A stretch of 64,000 nucleotides of DNA from Dugong dugon (GCA_030035585.1 CM057462.1:142750734-142814733); one strand, 5' to 3'. Shown: positions 1 to 12,491, counted from the first letter of the stretch. The notes: generated by a model from the sequence alone, not told the origin. Numbers and translations are program-made.

Positions 1-1190
1 TACTCATCAACAGATGAATGGATAAACAAACTATGGTACATACACAAAATGGAATACTACACTATGATAAAGAAAATGATGAATCTGTGAAACATCTCAC
101 AACGTGAATGAATGGAGAGGGCATTATGCTGATTGATTTAAGCAAATCACAAAAGGACAAATATTGTATGAGACTTGTATTATAAAAATCCTAAAAAAGG
201 TTTACACACAGGAAAAAACAATATTTGATGGGTACAAGGGAGGGGAGGAGTGGGGAGAGGATATTACTAACTAAATAGAAGACAAGTGTTAACTTCAGTG
301 AAGGGAAAGACAACACACAATATATGGGAAGTCAACACAACTTGACCAAGGCTAAGCCATAGAAGCTTCCTAAACAAATCCAAACACCTTGAGGGACCAA
401 GTTACTGGGCTGATGGCTGAGGACCATGACCTTGGGGGACATCTAGGTCAACTGACATAACATAGTTCATAAAGAAAATGTTCTACATCCTGCTTTGGTG
501 AGTAGCATCTGGGGTATTTAAAACTCGTGAGCAGCCATCTAAAATACATCTATTATTCCCATCACATCTGAAGAAAAGAGAATGAAGAAAACCAAAGACA
601 TAAGGAAAATATTATTCCAAAGGACTAATGGACCGCATGAACCATATCCTCCACCAGCCTGAGCAAGAAGATCTAGATGGTGCCCCACTACCACCAGTGA
701 CCACTCTGACAGGGATCACAGTAAAGGGTCAAGGACAGAGTGGGAGAAAAACGTGGAACAAAATTCTAATTCACAAAAAAAGACCAGACTTACTGGTCTG
801 ACAGAGACTGGAGGAACCCCAGAGACTATGGCTCCTGGACAGCCTGCTAACTCAGAACTGAAGCCACTCCCGAAGTCAACCTTTCATCCAAAGATTAGAC
901 AGGCTTATAAAACAAACAATAACACAAGTGAGGAATATGTTTCTTAATTTAATCATTTATACCAGACCAGAAACACCTGCTCAAAAGCACAGATGAGAAG
1001 ACAAGAGACAGGAAAACTAGACAATGAACATGGAGAAACCTCGGTGGAAATGAAAAGTGGGAGAGTGCTGACACGTTGTGGAGATTGCAACCAATGTCAC
1101 AAAAGAATTTGTGAATAAATTTTTTAATGAGAAACTAATTTGCACTGTAAACTTTCACCTAAAACACAATAAAATTAAGACAAAATAAGT
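1..1190 (+). mobile_element. L1 LINE, 3' end (enters from left edge)
   Basis: This is the tail of an L1 retrotransposon whose 5' part lies outside the window. Bases 1-274 encode the C-terminus of ORF2, with a stop at 272-274 in the same position as in the other L1 copies here. The 3'UTR follows. It ends with the block shared by all the L1s of this window (GTAAACTTTCACCTAAA), an AATAAA signal at 1168-1173 and a short A-rich tail. The ORF2 stretch carries in-frame stops, so the copy is dead. Confidence 0.85.
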
Positions 1191-2089
1191 TTACTGAGAA
1201 ATAAACAAAAAATATAAGTGGTTTAGGTGTAGACAAATTAGCATATCTCCCTATGTGGGAGATTGTTCTGACCATCATTGGGATTTTAATTTAAAGTCAT
1301 ATGATTTTATTTACATATCTCCAGGAGATCTCCTTTAACTGTGATAGTTACCAGAATTACTTAAACTCTTTATATTTTTTTTATTTACTCATCTCTTAAA
1401 TATGGGAATTGACAGCTGCCAAATCCCAGAAGAATTTTGTGAGATTCAATGAAACTAACTTATTTATTCATGTATTTGTTCATTCATTCAATATTTATTG
1501 CAAACTTTCAAATTTTATTCTTCCTGTATTGCATTAGATCTAATGAAAAATATATCAATATTTTATACACCAGTAAGAAATGAAAAAGAAATATTTACAA
1601 TTATAATTTTAAGGTGCCTCCGTTCTTAAGATGCATCCAGACTTTAGAAACGTTAAAATGTGAAAAAAAAATATGTTTCTTCAAATGGGTAAAACATTAA
1701 AGTATTGGTTTCTGAAATATAAATAGGAATGACTTTTCCTTCTGATAAGTGCATAGCTACAGCCTAATTTCAAACTGATTCAATTTTCTTCCTCAAAGCC
1801 ATAGACTACAATGAAATAATTTAAAACATACAAAAATGATAAATAATTTTTAGTGAAATTAGAATCCAGGGAAAAAATCCAATATGCTTGTATGTGATCA
1901 GGAATGCTTAAATATAATAGACCCAACATAGAAGCTTGCAGGGATGAAGTAGATTTGTTAGCGATGAATAGAGCAAACATAGGGCAGATCTTACAAATGA
2001 CATCTGATATTCACACCCAGGATATGGCCCAATCTAGAACGAGAACTGCTGGGAATAGGATTGACAACAGACAGGGGCTATCTTATGCA
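1191..2089. other. AT-rich non-coding DNA without a recognised repeat
   Basis: No gene or clear repeat is visible. The T-rich stretch around 1455-1510 (repeated TTCATTCA and ATTTATT) resembles the end of an old MIR or L2 copy, but too little is left to call it. The short open frames here have no coding signature. Confidence 0.5.
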
Positions 2090-2497
2090 AGTTTCTCTAG
2101 AGAGCCAAAACTAGATAAACTAGATGATTGGGATATCCTCAAAATTAAACACTTATTCTCATAAGATAGAGAGAGAGACAGAGAAAGAGAGAGATTTATC
2201 TCAAGGAAATGGCTCATGTGGTTGTAGAGGCTGGCAAATTCCAAGTCCATGGGTCAAGCATCAGGCTGGAGGCTTCTCATGATTCATGTACCTGAAGGGA
2301 CTGATGAACTCATGATGGGCATTGACAGGTCAGAAAGCAGGCCACTGACTCAAGGGCTGTGGGGGCTGATGAATCGCAAGATTGGCAGGCAACATGGCAG
2401 GCCGCTGGCTCAAGTCCCAAAACCATAAGTCAAATGATGAAGAGCCAGATGCAGGAATCCAGAGTAAGCAAGTGAGCTTTGATACAACATCCATATA
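2090..2497 (-). repeat. LTR-like old repeat, distal part, interrupted by Tigger1
   Basis: The stretch after 2165 (a GA-rich run, then TTTATCTCAAGGAAATGGCT and a purine-rich body) is one half of a repeat whose other half is at 4839-5043. Read on the minus strand the repeat would start TGTGATAGTTAAG near 5043, as retroviral-type LTRs do. From memory of common mammalian repeats I take it to be a MaLR-like LTR, but the family name is uncertain. Only non-coding sequence is present. Confidence 0.45.
2108..2163 (+). pseudogene. Short scrap of L1 ORF2
   Basis: The plus-strand frame reads LDKLDDWDILKIKHLFS. This matches a segment of ORF2 seen in other copies here, for example the plus-strand L1 near 34100 (KLDNWELLKIKHLCSS). 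Only about 17 residues survive, next to a GA-rich run, so it could be a small insertion in the surrounding repeat. A chance match is possible but unlikely given the residue order. Confidence 0.4.
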
Positions 2498-2499
2498 TA

Positions 2500-4836
2500 C
2501 ACACATATCTCATTTTACTGTGCTTCACCTTATTGCGCTTCCCAGATACTGCATTTTTTACAAATTGAAGTTTTGTGGCAACCCTGTGTCAAGCAAGTGT
2601 ATTGGTGCCATTTTTCCAATAGCATGTGCTCACTTTGTGTCTCTGTGTCACATTTTGGTAATTCTTACAGTATTTCAAATCTTTTTATTATTATTATGTC
2701 TGTTATGGTGATCTATGATCAGTGATCTTATATGTTACTATTGTAATTGTTTTGGGGTGCCATGAACTGTGCCCATATAAGATGGTGAACTTAATCGATA
2801 AATGTTGTGTGTGTTCTGACTGCTCCACCGACCAACCATTCCCCTATCTCTCTCCCTCTCCTTAGGCCTTGCTATTCCCTGAGACATTACAATATTGAAA
2901 TTGGGTCAGTTAATAACCCTACAATGTTCTTTAAGTGTTTAAGTGAAAGGAAGAGTCACACATCTCTCAATTTAAATCAAAAGCTAGAAATTATTAAGCT
3001 TAGTGAGGAAGGCATAGCTAAAGCCAAAACAGGCCCAAAGCTAGGCCTCTTGTGCCAAACAGTTAGCCAAGTCGTGAATGCAAAGGAAAAGTTCTTGAAG
3101 GAAATGATAAGTGCTACTTCAATGAACAGGATAGAAGACCAAACCAGTCACAATATTCCCTTAAGTCAAAACCTAATCCAGAGTAAAGCTCTAACTCTCT
3201 CTAATTCTGTGAAGGCTGAGAGAGGTGAGGAATCTGCAGAAGGAAAGTTTGAAGCTAGTAGAGGTTGGTTCATGAGGTTTAAGGAAAGAAGCCATCTCCA
3301 TAACATAAAAATGCAAGGTGAAGCAGCAAGTGCTGATGTAGAAGCTACAAGTTATCCAGAAGATCAGCCTAAGATAATTGATGAAGGTGGCTACACTAAA
3401 CAATAGATTTTCAATGTAGACGAAACAGCCTTCTATTGGAAGAAGAAGCCATCTAGAAATTTTACAGCTAGAGAGGAGAAGTAAATCCCTGGCTTCAAAG
3501 CTTCAAAAGGACAGGTTGATTCTCTTGTTGGGGGCTACTGCAGCTGGTGACTTTAAGTTGAAGCCAATGCTCATTTACATTCCAAAATCCTAGGGCCCTT
3601 AAGAATTATGCTAAATCTACTCTGACTGTGCTCTATAAATGGAAAAACAAAGCCTGGATTACAGCACATCCATTTACAACATGGATTACTGAATATTTTA
3701 AGAACACTGTTGAGACCTACTGCTCAGAAAAAGATTTCTTTCAAAATATTACTGCTTACTGACAACGCACCTGGTTACCCAAAAGCGCTGATGGAGAGGT
3801 ACAAAGAGATTAATTCTGTTTTCATGCCTGCTACCACAACATCCATTCTGTGGCCCAACGATCAAGGAATAACTTCACTTTTCAAGTCTTATTATTTAAG
3901 AAATGTATTTCATAAGGCTATAGTTAGCATAGATGGTGATTCCTCCAATGGATCTGGGCAAAGTAAATTGAAAACCTTCTGGAAATGATTCACCATTCTA
4001 GATGTCATTAAGAACACTCATGATTCATTAGAGGAGGTTAAATATCAATATTAACAGGAGTTTTGAAGAAGTTGATTCCAACCCTTGCGGATGACTTTGA
4101 GGGGTTCAAGACTTCAGTGGAGGAAGTAACTGCAGATGTGGTGGAAATAGCAAGAGAACTAGAATTAGAAGTGGAGCCTGAAGATGTGACTGAATTGAGG
4201 CAATCTCAGGATAAAACTTTAACAGTTGAGTTGCTTCTTGTTTATGAGCAAAGAAAATGGTTTCTTGAGATGGAATCTACTCCTGGCGAAGATTGTGTGA
4301 ACATTGTTGAAATGACAACAAAGGATTTAGAATATTACATAAACTTAGTTGATAAAGCAGCAGCAGGCTTGAGAGGACTGACTCCAATTTTGAAATAAAT
4401 TCTACTGTGGGTAAAAAGCTATCAAATAGCATCATGTGCTACATAGAAATCTTTCATGAAAGGAAGAGCCAATCAATGTAATAAGAAATCAATGTGAGAA
4501 GAAATTGCCACAGTCACTCCAGCCTTCAGCTACCGCCACCCTGATCAGTCAGTAGCCATCAACATCGAGGCAAAACCCTCCACCTGCAAAAAGATTATGA
4601 GACCCTGAAGGCTGAGATGTTGGTTACCATTTTTTAACAATGAAGTAATTTTTAATTAAGTTATGAACATTGTTTTTTTAGACATAGTGCTATTGCACAC
4701 TTAATAGACTACAGTATAGTGTAAACATAACTTTTATATGCACTGGGAAAAAAATTCATGTGACTTGCTTTATTGTGATGTTAGCTTTATTGTGATAGTC
4801 TGGAACCAAACCCAAGGTATCTCCAAGATATGCTTG
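2500..4836 (+). mobile_element. Tigger1 DNA transposon (pogo/Tc1-mariner), near full length
   Basis: This is a cut-and-paste element of about 2.34 kb; the family consensus is about 2.4 kb. The ends are inverted repeats: CACACATATCTCATTTTACT at the left, and the complement of CAAGCATATCTTGGAGATAC at the right. A TA dinucleotide lies immediately outside each end (2498-2499 and 4837-4838), as expected for this superfamily. The body carries the Tigger transposase as a pseudogene. It interrupts an older LTR-like repeat, so it is the younger of the two. Tigger1 is known as an ancient eutherian family that has long been inactive. Confidence 0.93.
2924..4600 (+). pseudogene. Tigger1 transposase pseudogene
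   Basis: The protein would bind the terminal inverted repeats and cut DNA with a DDE/D catalytic domain. The start is the ATG at 2924 ([20 protein letters not shown]). It is followed by the N-terminal helix-turn-helix of CENP-B/pogo type ([38 protein letters not shown]). Catalytic-domain landmarks remain: NVDETAFYW just after 3405, [16 protein letters not shown] near 3750 and [14 protein letters not shown] near 3860, which hold the three acidic positions. The C-terminus ends at the TGA at 4598-4600. Breaks include a TAG at about 3404, further frameshifts, and an apparent deletion between the DNA-binding and catalytic parts near 3120-3135. It cannot make protein. Confidence 0.92.
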
Positions 4837-4838
4837 TA

Positions 4839-5043
4839 TATTGGATGCAGGCCACACCACTGAGGAAGTTCCCCTTACAACTGATTGGCTGATCACAACA
4901 GATCACATCATAGAGGATGACAACATCATTACATAGCTACCAAATTACGTCATTACATAACTGCCAAACCACATCATTACATTACTACAAAACCACTGAG
5001 AATCATGGCCCAGCCAAGCTGATGCACAAACTTAACTATCACA
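4839..5043 (-). repeat. LTR-like old repeat, proximal part, after Tigger1
   Basis: This continues the repeat that stops at 2497. It ends with GGCCCAGCCAAGCTGATGCA and AACTTAACTATCACA, which on the minus strand gives a TGTGATAGTTAAG start. It contains a diverged tandem run (roughly 4920-4990) with several CATCATTACAT-like units. Removing the Tigger1 element and one TA rejoins the two halves. Confidence 0.45.
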
Positions 5044-5351
5044 GGTGCAAAGTTATGGAAGTATGGGTATAGCAAAAAGATAGAGAAGGAGGGAGGGAGG
5101 GAGAAACAAAGAGAGAATGTGGAAGTTGTCTAAGGAACACAGACTTTAAGAAAATATTACTTACAGAAAGAGAGGGTTTCTTCTTGGAAAACAGAGGTAG
5201 GTCTCTTATGTCCACAGGTCATAAAGAACCCTAGGAAATTCAAGGCCCATGTAGGATTATCCTGAATTGGGTTAGAATCTGAGAATTAAGAGGAGGACTG
5301 CCATACAGAATTACCATTTGTAAACAATCTGCCCATCACTTAAGCTATGCA
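5044..5351. other. Non-coding DNA with a purine-rich run
   Basis: No gene or dated repeat is visible. A GGGA/GAGA purine tract lies at about 5085-5115. Confidence 0.5.
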
Positions 5352-5513
5352 GGAGTTGTTGTTGTTAGGTGCTATCGAGTTGGTTCTGACTTACAGTGAC
5401 CCTATAGCACAGAATAGAACTGCCCCGTAGGATTTCCAGGGAGCAACTGGTAGATTTGAACTGCCGAACTTTTGGTTAGCAGCCAAGTTCTTAACCACTA
5501 CACCACCAGGAGA
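5352..5513 (-). mobile_element. AfroSINE with RTE-type tail
   Basis: On the minus strand a tRNA-derived head (ACCACCAGG near 5505, then the AGCAGCC region) is followed by the SINE body with GAATAGAACTGCCCC, and ends at the low-coordinate side in a (GTT)n tail. This is the layout of the afrotherian SINE family. The tail shares the GAGTTGGTTCTGACTT hairpin-like block with the RTE copies of this window. The 5' border is not sharp. Confidence 0.85.
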
Positions 5514-6075
5514 GAGCCCATGAAATCACCAAGAGATCATTACTGATGATGTAGGAAGATTCATCTTAGAAGTAAGTGAAAAAAATAAATAAATCAAATA
5601 AATACTACTTCCAATCAAAGACTGAAACACATTTATACTATCTTACTGATGCAATTATAACTATAAAAAAAAAAAAAAACTATAAAGCAAGAAGGGATTC
5701 CATAAGCACACAGGGAATATATGGCCAAATAACTGAAGACTATTGCCAAACAAGTAGAGATGAACCTGGTAGCATTAGTGAAATTCTGGAAGAAATGAAA
5801 GAAAAATACAAAATAATTTTAAAAATAAAGGCTAAGCTACAAAGAACAAAATGAAGAATAAACCCAAAACACATGCAATAAAGGAATAAATTATAAATAA
5901 AAAACAAAAATAAAATAAATCACAACAGATATAAGAAGTAAAAGGAAGCTATTGATAGAGAAGATTGGCAAAGTAGATGTAATATGTTCATTTATGAAGT
6001 CTCTAAAAAGATAACCAAAACAATTGAACAGAGTGAATATTTAAAAAATTATTTAAAAAATAATCAAAAAGAAAA
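5514..6075. other. AT-rich non-coding DNA
   Basis: The sequence is A-rich, with a run of 15 A at about 5667-5681. A 92-codon open frame at 5576-5854 is Lys/Ile-rich low-complexity translation without a recognisable domain, and I do not call it a gene. Confidence 0.5.
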
Positions 6076-6256
6076 AAATATCTATTGCTACAGAGTCTAT
6101 TCCAACTCATGGTGAACCTACATGTTACCAAATAGAACTCCTCCATAGAGTTTTCTTGGCAGTAAATTTTTAATAAAAGTAGATTGCCAGGCTTCTCTTC
6201 CACAGCACTGCTGTGTACATTCAAACCACTAACATTTAGGTTAGTAGTCCCAGTCA
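6076..6256 (-). mobile_element. AfroSINE, diverged
   Basis: The order of blocks is that of the minus-strand AfroSINE variant also seen at 54445-54548: a CAACTCATGG block, ATAGAACTCC, then GTAGATTGCCAGGCTTCTCT and AGGTTAGTAGTCC. Divergence is high, so it is an older copy. Confidence 0.7.
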
Positions 6257-6389
6257 TCCTGGGACCATAATTCAAAAACAGTTTTTGAAATAATGGAAAA
6301 TATCAGTATACATCAACCACACATACACACATACTGTATTCCAGGAAAAAATTGACCTAGAGGAGCAACATGTTTTAGTCATCAATAGA

Positions 6390-6401
6390 AATTGATTACT
6401 T
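6390..6401. repeat. Target-site duplication, left copy (L1 at 6402-14327)
   Basis: AAATTGATTACT at 6390-6401 is repeated exactly at 14328-14339, on the two sides of the L1. The length and position fit L1 target-primed insertion. Confidence 0.85.
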
Positions 6402-7295
6402 TTATTTTTTAATTTTTTTCATATTCAGACTAAGATTTTTATTTATTTTTATTTTTATTGTACTTTAGATAAAGGTTTACAGAGAAAGCTAGCTTCTCAT
6501 TAAACAGTCAATATACATATTGTTTTATAACATTGGTTGCCAACCCACAACATGTCAACACTCTCCCCTTAGGTTCCCCATTACCAGCTTTCCTGTCCCC
6601 TCTTTCCTTTTCATCGTTGCCCCAGGCCTGGTGTGCCCATGTAGTCTTGTTATGTTTTATGGGCCTGTCTGATCTTTGGCTAAAGGGTAATCCTCAGGAG
6701 TGACTTCATTATTGAGCTAAAACGGTGTCCGGGAACCATACTCTTGGAGTTTATCCAGTCACTGTCAAACCAATAAGTCTTTTTTTTTTTTTTTTTTTTT
6801 TGAGTTTAAATTTTGTTCTACATTTTTCTCCAGCTCTGTCCAGGACTCTCTACTGTGATCCCTGTCAAAGCATTTGGCGGTGGTAGCAGGGCACCACCTA
6901 GTTTTGCTGGACTCAGTCTGCTGGAGGCTACGGCTCATGTGATCCATTAGTCTTTTGGACTAATCTTTCCCTTGTGTCTTTAGTTTTCTTCATTCTCCCT
7001 TGCTCCAGACAGGGTGAGAACAGAGGAGTATCTTAGATGGCTGCTCACAAGCTTTTAAGATCCTAGACACTACTCACCAAAGTAAAAGTAGAACATTTTC
7101 TTTATAAACTATGTTATGCCAATTGAGCTAGATGTTCCCTGAGATCATGGTCCCCACAGCCCTCAGCCCAGTAATTCAGTCCCTTAGGGAGTTTGGATGT
7201 GTCTGTGAAGTTTCCATGACGTTGTCTTTGACAAGTTGTGCTGGCTTTCCCAATACTGCGTACTCTTTACCCTTCAGCAGAGTTGCCACTTATAT

Positions 7296-10200
7296 CTATT
7301 TAGTGTTTTTTGGTCCCCAATCCTCCCCTCCCTCGTAAACATGTTTATTTTTGTGTGTAAATGTTTTCAAGAGTTTTTATAGTAGTGGCCTCATACAATA
7401 TTTGTCCTTTTGTGATTGGCTTATTTCACTCAGCATAATGCCGTCCAGATTCATTCACATTGGGAGATGCTTTGCAGACTCATCATTGTTCTTTTTTTGT
7501 TGCATAATATTCCATTGTGTGTATGTACCATAGTTTGTTTATCCCTTCCTTTGTTAATGGGCACCTAGGTAGTTTCCATCCTTTTGCTATTGTGAACAAT
7601 GTTGCAATGAACTTAGTGTGCATACTTGTGCGATGGTTCTTATTTCTCTAGGATATAATCCTAGGAGTGGGATTGCTGGATCATATCATTTTTCTATTCC
7701 TAGCTTTTTAAGAAAGTGCCATATCATTTTCCAAAATGGTTGCACTGTTTTGCATTCCCACCAGCAGTGCTTAAGGGTTCCAATCTCCCCACAGCCTCTC
7801 CAACTTTTGTTGTTTTCTGGTTTTATGACTTGTACCAGTAACGTCAGAGCGAGATGACATCTCTTTGTGGTTTTGATTTGCATTTCTCTAATGGCTAGTG
7901 ATCGCAAGCATTTCCTCAAGTGTCTGTTAGACTCTTCAATGTCTTCTTTGGTGAAAGGTCTGTTCATATCCTTTGCTCGTTTTTTTAATTGTATTATTTG
8001 TCTTTTTGTTGTAGAGGTGTTAGATTTTCCTGTAGATTTTACAGATTAGACTTTTGTCGGATTTGTCATAGTCAAAATTTTTTCTCCCAGTCTGTAGGTT
8101 ATCTTTTTAGTCTTTTGGTGAAGTCTTTTGATGAGCATAAGTGTTTAATTTTTAGAAGATCCCAGTTATCTAGTTTACCTTCTGTAATTTATGTGTTGTT
8201 AGTTATGGTTTGTATCGTGTTAATGCCTGGTATTAGGGCCTCTAGCTTTGATCCTATTTTTTCTTCTATGATCTTTGTAGTTTTTGGTTTTACATTTAGG
8301 TCTTCCATCTGTTTTGAATTAGTTTTTGTGTACAGTGTGAGGTATGGGTCCTGTTTCATATTTTTGCAGATGGACATCCAGTTTTGCCAGTACCATTTAT
8401 TAAAAAGACTGTCTTTTCCCCATTTGATGGACTTTGGATCTGTTGAATATCAGGAGGCCATAGGTGTATGGGTTTACATCTGAGCTCTCCATTCTGTTCC
8501 ACTGGTCAGTGTACCAGGCTGTTCTGACTACCATAGTATATAGTAGGTTCTGAGGTCTGGTAGTGGGAGTCCTACTTTGTTCTTCTTCTTCAATAGTGCT
8601 TTACTCATCCAGGGCCTCTTCCCTTTCCATATAAAGTTAATGATGAGTTTTTCCATCTCATTAAAGCATGCTGTTGGTGTTTGGATTGGAATTGCCTTGT
8701 AATTGTAAATTGCTTTGAGTAGAACTGACATTTTCACAATGTTAAGTCTTTCCATTTATGTAGATCTCTTTTGGTTTCTTGCAGTAGTGTTTTGTAGTTT
8801 TCTTTGCAGAGGTCTTTTACATCCCTGATTAGATTTCTTCCTAAGTATTTTATTTTTTTAGGGGCTATTATAAATGGTATTGTTTTCCTGATTTCCTTTT
8901 CATCATTCTTTTTATTGGTGTATAGGGATCCAACTGATTTTTTATGTTTATTTTATATCCTGCTATTCTGCTGAATCTATTAGTTCCAGAAATTGTCTCT
9001 TGGAGTCTTTTGGGTTTTCTATGTATGGTATCAGATCATCCGCAAATAGGGAAAGTTCAGCTTCTTCATTACTAGTTTGGATGCCTTTTATTTCTTTTTC
9101 TTGCCTTATTGCTCTAGCTAGGACTTCCAGCAGAATGTGAAATAGGAGTGGTGATAAAAGACATCCTTGTTTTGTTCCTGTTCTTAAGCGGAATGTTTTC
9201 AGCCTCTCTCTATTAAGAATGATGTTGGCTGTTGGTTTTGTATAGATGCCCTTTATTATGTTGAGAAATTTCCCTTCTATATATACTTTACTGAGAGGTT
9301 TTATCAGGAATGGGTGTTGGACTTTGTCGAATGCTTTTTCTACATAGATTGAGATGATCATGTGATTCTTTTCCTTTATTTTATTTATGTGGTAGATTAC
9401 ATTGATTGATTTTCTAATGTTGAACCATCCTTGCGTACCTGGTATAAATCTTACTTGCTTGTGGCATATTATTTTTTTATATGATGCAGAATTCTACTGG
9501 CTAGAATTTTGTTAAGAATTTTTGCATCTATATTCACAAGAGATATTGGTCTGTAATGTTCTTTTTTTGTGGCGTCTGTGCCTGGTTTTGGTATCAAGGT
9601 TACGCTGGCTTCATCGAATGAATTTGGAAGTATCCTTTCCTTTTCTGTGTTCTGAAGTAGATTAAGTAGTACTGGTGTAAGCTCTTCTCTGAATGTTTGG
9701 TAGAATTCTTCAGTAAGACATCTGGGCCAGGGATTTTTTTTGTTGGGAGTACTTTTATTACCTTTTAAATCTCTTTTTATGGGTCTGTTCAGATGTTTAA
9801 CTTCAGTTCGTGTTAGTTTAGGTAGGTAGTGTTTGTCTAGAAATGTGTCTATTTCCTCTAGGTTTTTAAATTTGTTGAGTATAGTTTTTCACAGTACTCT
9901 ATTATGGTCTTTTTTATTTCATTTGGGTCTGTTGTAAAGTCCCCTATTTCATTTCTTATTTGGATTATTCACATCCTCTCCTGTTTTTCCTTTGTCAGTT
10001 TTGGCAATGATTTGTCAATTTTGTTGCAACCTTCAAAGAACCAACTTTTGGTTTTATTGAATCTTTCTATTGTTTTTCTAATCTCTATTTCATTTATTTC
10101 TGCTCTGATCTTTATTATTTCCTTTCTTCTGGTGGCTGTGGGCTTCTTTTGCTGTTCTCTTTTTATCTGTTCAAGGTGTGTAGCTAATGTTTTGATTTTG

Positions 10201-11048
10201 CCCCTTTGTTCTTTTTTTGATGTGTACATCTATTGCTATAAATTGACCTCTGAGTACTGCCTTTGCTGTGTCCCAAAGGTTTTGGAATGACGTGGTTTTT
10301 AAGCAAGGTGTTATTTAGTTTCCATGTTGTTAATTTTTTTCCCTGCTCTTCCTGTTATTAATTTCTACTTTTATGGTGTTGTAATCAGAGAAGATACTTT
10401 GTATTATCTCAGTATTTTTTATTTTGTTGAGGGTTTCTTTGTGGCCTGAGATGTGGTCTATTCTGAAGAACATTCTGTGTGCACTGGAAAAGAATGTGTA
10501 CTTTTCTGCTGTTGGATGGATGTTCTATATATGTCTGTAAGGTCAAGTTGGTTGATTGTGGCCTTCAGAGCATCTGTATCTTTTCTGAGTTTCTTTCTAG
10601 ATGTTCTGTCCTTTATCAAGGGTGGTATGTTGAAGTCTCCTACTATTATTGTGGAACTGTCAATTTCTGTTTTCAGTGCTGTTAGAATTTGTTGTATATA
10701 TTTGGGAACCCTGTCACTGGGTGTGTAGATATTTATTATGGTTATGTATTCATGACGGATTGTCCCTGTAATCATTATATAATTCCTTCTTTGTCTTTTA
10801 TGGTGAATTTCATTTTAAAGTTTATTTTATCTGAGATTAATATTGCCACTCTTGCTCTTTTTTGCTTGCTTGATGTAATTTTTTCCATCCATTGATTATT
10901 AATAAATTTATGTCTTTGTGTGTAAAATGTGTCTTTTGTAGGCAATGTGATGAATACTGTTTGTTCATCTATCGTGTCCCTCTATGGGTGTATCTATGCC
11001 ATTTACAGTCAGTGTAATTATTGATAGGTGTGAGTTGATTGCGGTCAT
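7296..11048 (-). pseudogene. L1 ORF2 pseudogene (endonuclease-reverse transcriptase)
   Basis: ORF2p nicks target DNA and reverse-transcribes the L1 RNA there. The start is placed at the ATG at 11048-11046, by alignment with the better-kept copy at 19102; the stop is the CTA (TAG) at 7296-7298. About 1250 codons would be normal. Endonuclease landmarks are the phrase ITIINIYTPSDRVPKYIQQI and the box IVGDFNIP near 10650. Reverse-transcriptase landmarks between 8963 and 9361 are [27 protein letters not shown] and the catalytic box FADD followed by L. The C-terminal zinc-knuckle part shows [18 protein letters not shown]. Many frameshifts and stops separate these pieces. Confidence 0.92.
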
Positions 11049-11450
11049 TTTGTAATGCTTTTTTTTTTTTTTTTTTTTTTTTTGGTGCTGACATGTTCTT
11101 TGTTCCTCTTACTTTCCTGTGCTGAATTCCTTTTGCCTGTGAATTTTTTTTTAATTTTTGTAGATTTTGTGTTTACTCTGACTTTACGTTTTTCTTCTTT
11201 ATTTTGATGAGTAAGTTTGTTAATTTTCTTTGTGGTTACCTTGAAATTTACCTTTTCTAAGGTAATTATCTTTCCTAAGTTTAAACCAGTCTTTCATTAG
11301 TTGGTATTGCCTTGACTTCCTCTCCATTTGAAAGTTCTTTACCTCCAGCATTTATTCCCTCTTTAATTGTTCTGTCATTGTTGTCATTTACAGATTAACC
11401 TCTGTGGTTCCCTGCTGTAAATCTTTTAGTTTTGTTTTATCCTTGAGAGT

Positions 11451-12491
11451 TCATTGCCTAGGTTGATATCTGGCTGATGTGGAATTGCATCGTAGATTCA
11501 GGCTGTTGTCTGATGTTGTTGGTCCTCTAACCGAAGGACTCCCTTTAATAGTTTTTGTAACTTTGGTTTGGTTTTTTACATATTCTCTTAAGTTCTGCAT
11601 ATCTGTAAATTTCCTGATTCCGCTATCATATTTGAGTGAGAGTTTTTCAGGATATATTGTTCTTGGTTGGCAATTTTTTTCTTTCAAGGTTTTATATGTG
11701 CCATCCCATTGCCTTCTTGACTGCATGGTTTCTGAGGAGTAATTTGAGCTTAGTCTTATTGTTTCCTTTTTGTATGTTACTTTTCGTTTTTATTGAGCTG
11801 CTCTCAGGATTCTTTCTTTGTCTTTAGTTTTAGCAAGTGTGTTATGATATGTCTTGGTGATTTTCTTTTGGGGTCTATCTTATATGGGGTTCGTTGAGCT
11901 TCTTGGATGGTCAGCTTTTCATCTTTCATGATATTATGGAAGTTTTCTGTCAGCAATTCTTCAATGATCCTCTCTGTGTTTTCCATTTTCTTCCCCTTTT
12001 CTGGCACTCCGATCATGGGAAAATTTTCACTTTTGTTTGTATCCCACATCGTTCTCAGGGTTTCTTCATTTTTCTTCTTCTTTTCTTTGTTATTTCTTCA
12101 AACAAAGTGGTATCCAAGGATTTATGTTCAGTTTCACTGATCCTGTCTTCCAGTGTTTCAATCTTGCTCCTCAAGCCTTCTTTGATGCTGTCCATTTCTG
12201 AAATCTCGTTGTTTATCTTTTGGATTTCTAATTTGTTTTTTTGTATGATTTCTTATTTGGAATTTATTTTGACATTTTGTTCCTGTATTATTTTCCTGAA
12301 TTCTTCCATTGTTTTGCCTGTATTTTCCAAGATTTTGTCTATTTTTTTTCCTTATTTTTGTCTGCTTTTCCTGTCATCTCTTGGATAGCCCTGAATATTA
12401 GAGTTTTGATTACCCTATCAGGTAGTTCCACTGCCTTTTCTTCTACAGGAAGGTCATCTGGTGTTTTATTTTGGACACCTACTTAAACTAT
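11451..12491 (-). pseudogene. L1 ORF1 pseudogene
   Basis: ORF1p is the trimeric RNA-binding protein that coats L1 RNA. The RRM-like part is visible at 12049-11804 (SENFPMIGVPEKGKKMENTE, IIEELLTENFHNIMKDEKLT, then IDPKRKSPRHII). The C-terminal domain lies at 11726-11451 (WDGTYKTLKEKNCQPRTIYP, EKLSLKYD). The start codon is lost: the copy at 39969 has ATG followed by GTTCCAGTA, whereas this one has ATA at 12491-12489 followed by GTTTAAGTA, which adds an early stop. Expected length is about 346 codons. Confidence 0.9.

Noticed and set aside
5576..5854. A small Lys-rich protein gene
   Set aside because: The frame is low-complexity A-rich DNA with a run of 15 A, no start context, no domain and no relation to flanking features.
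7989..12388. Plus-strand frames across the minus-strand L1s (for example 7989-8483, 11894-12388)
   Set aside because: They are antisense shadows of L1 ORF1 and ORF2. The Phe/Ile/Ser-rich translation matches no protein family, and the true homology is on the other strand.
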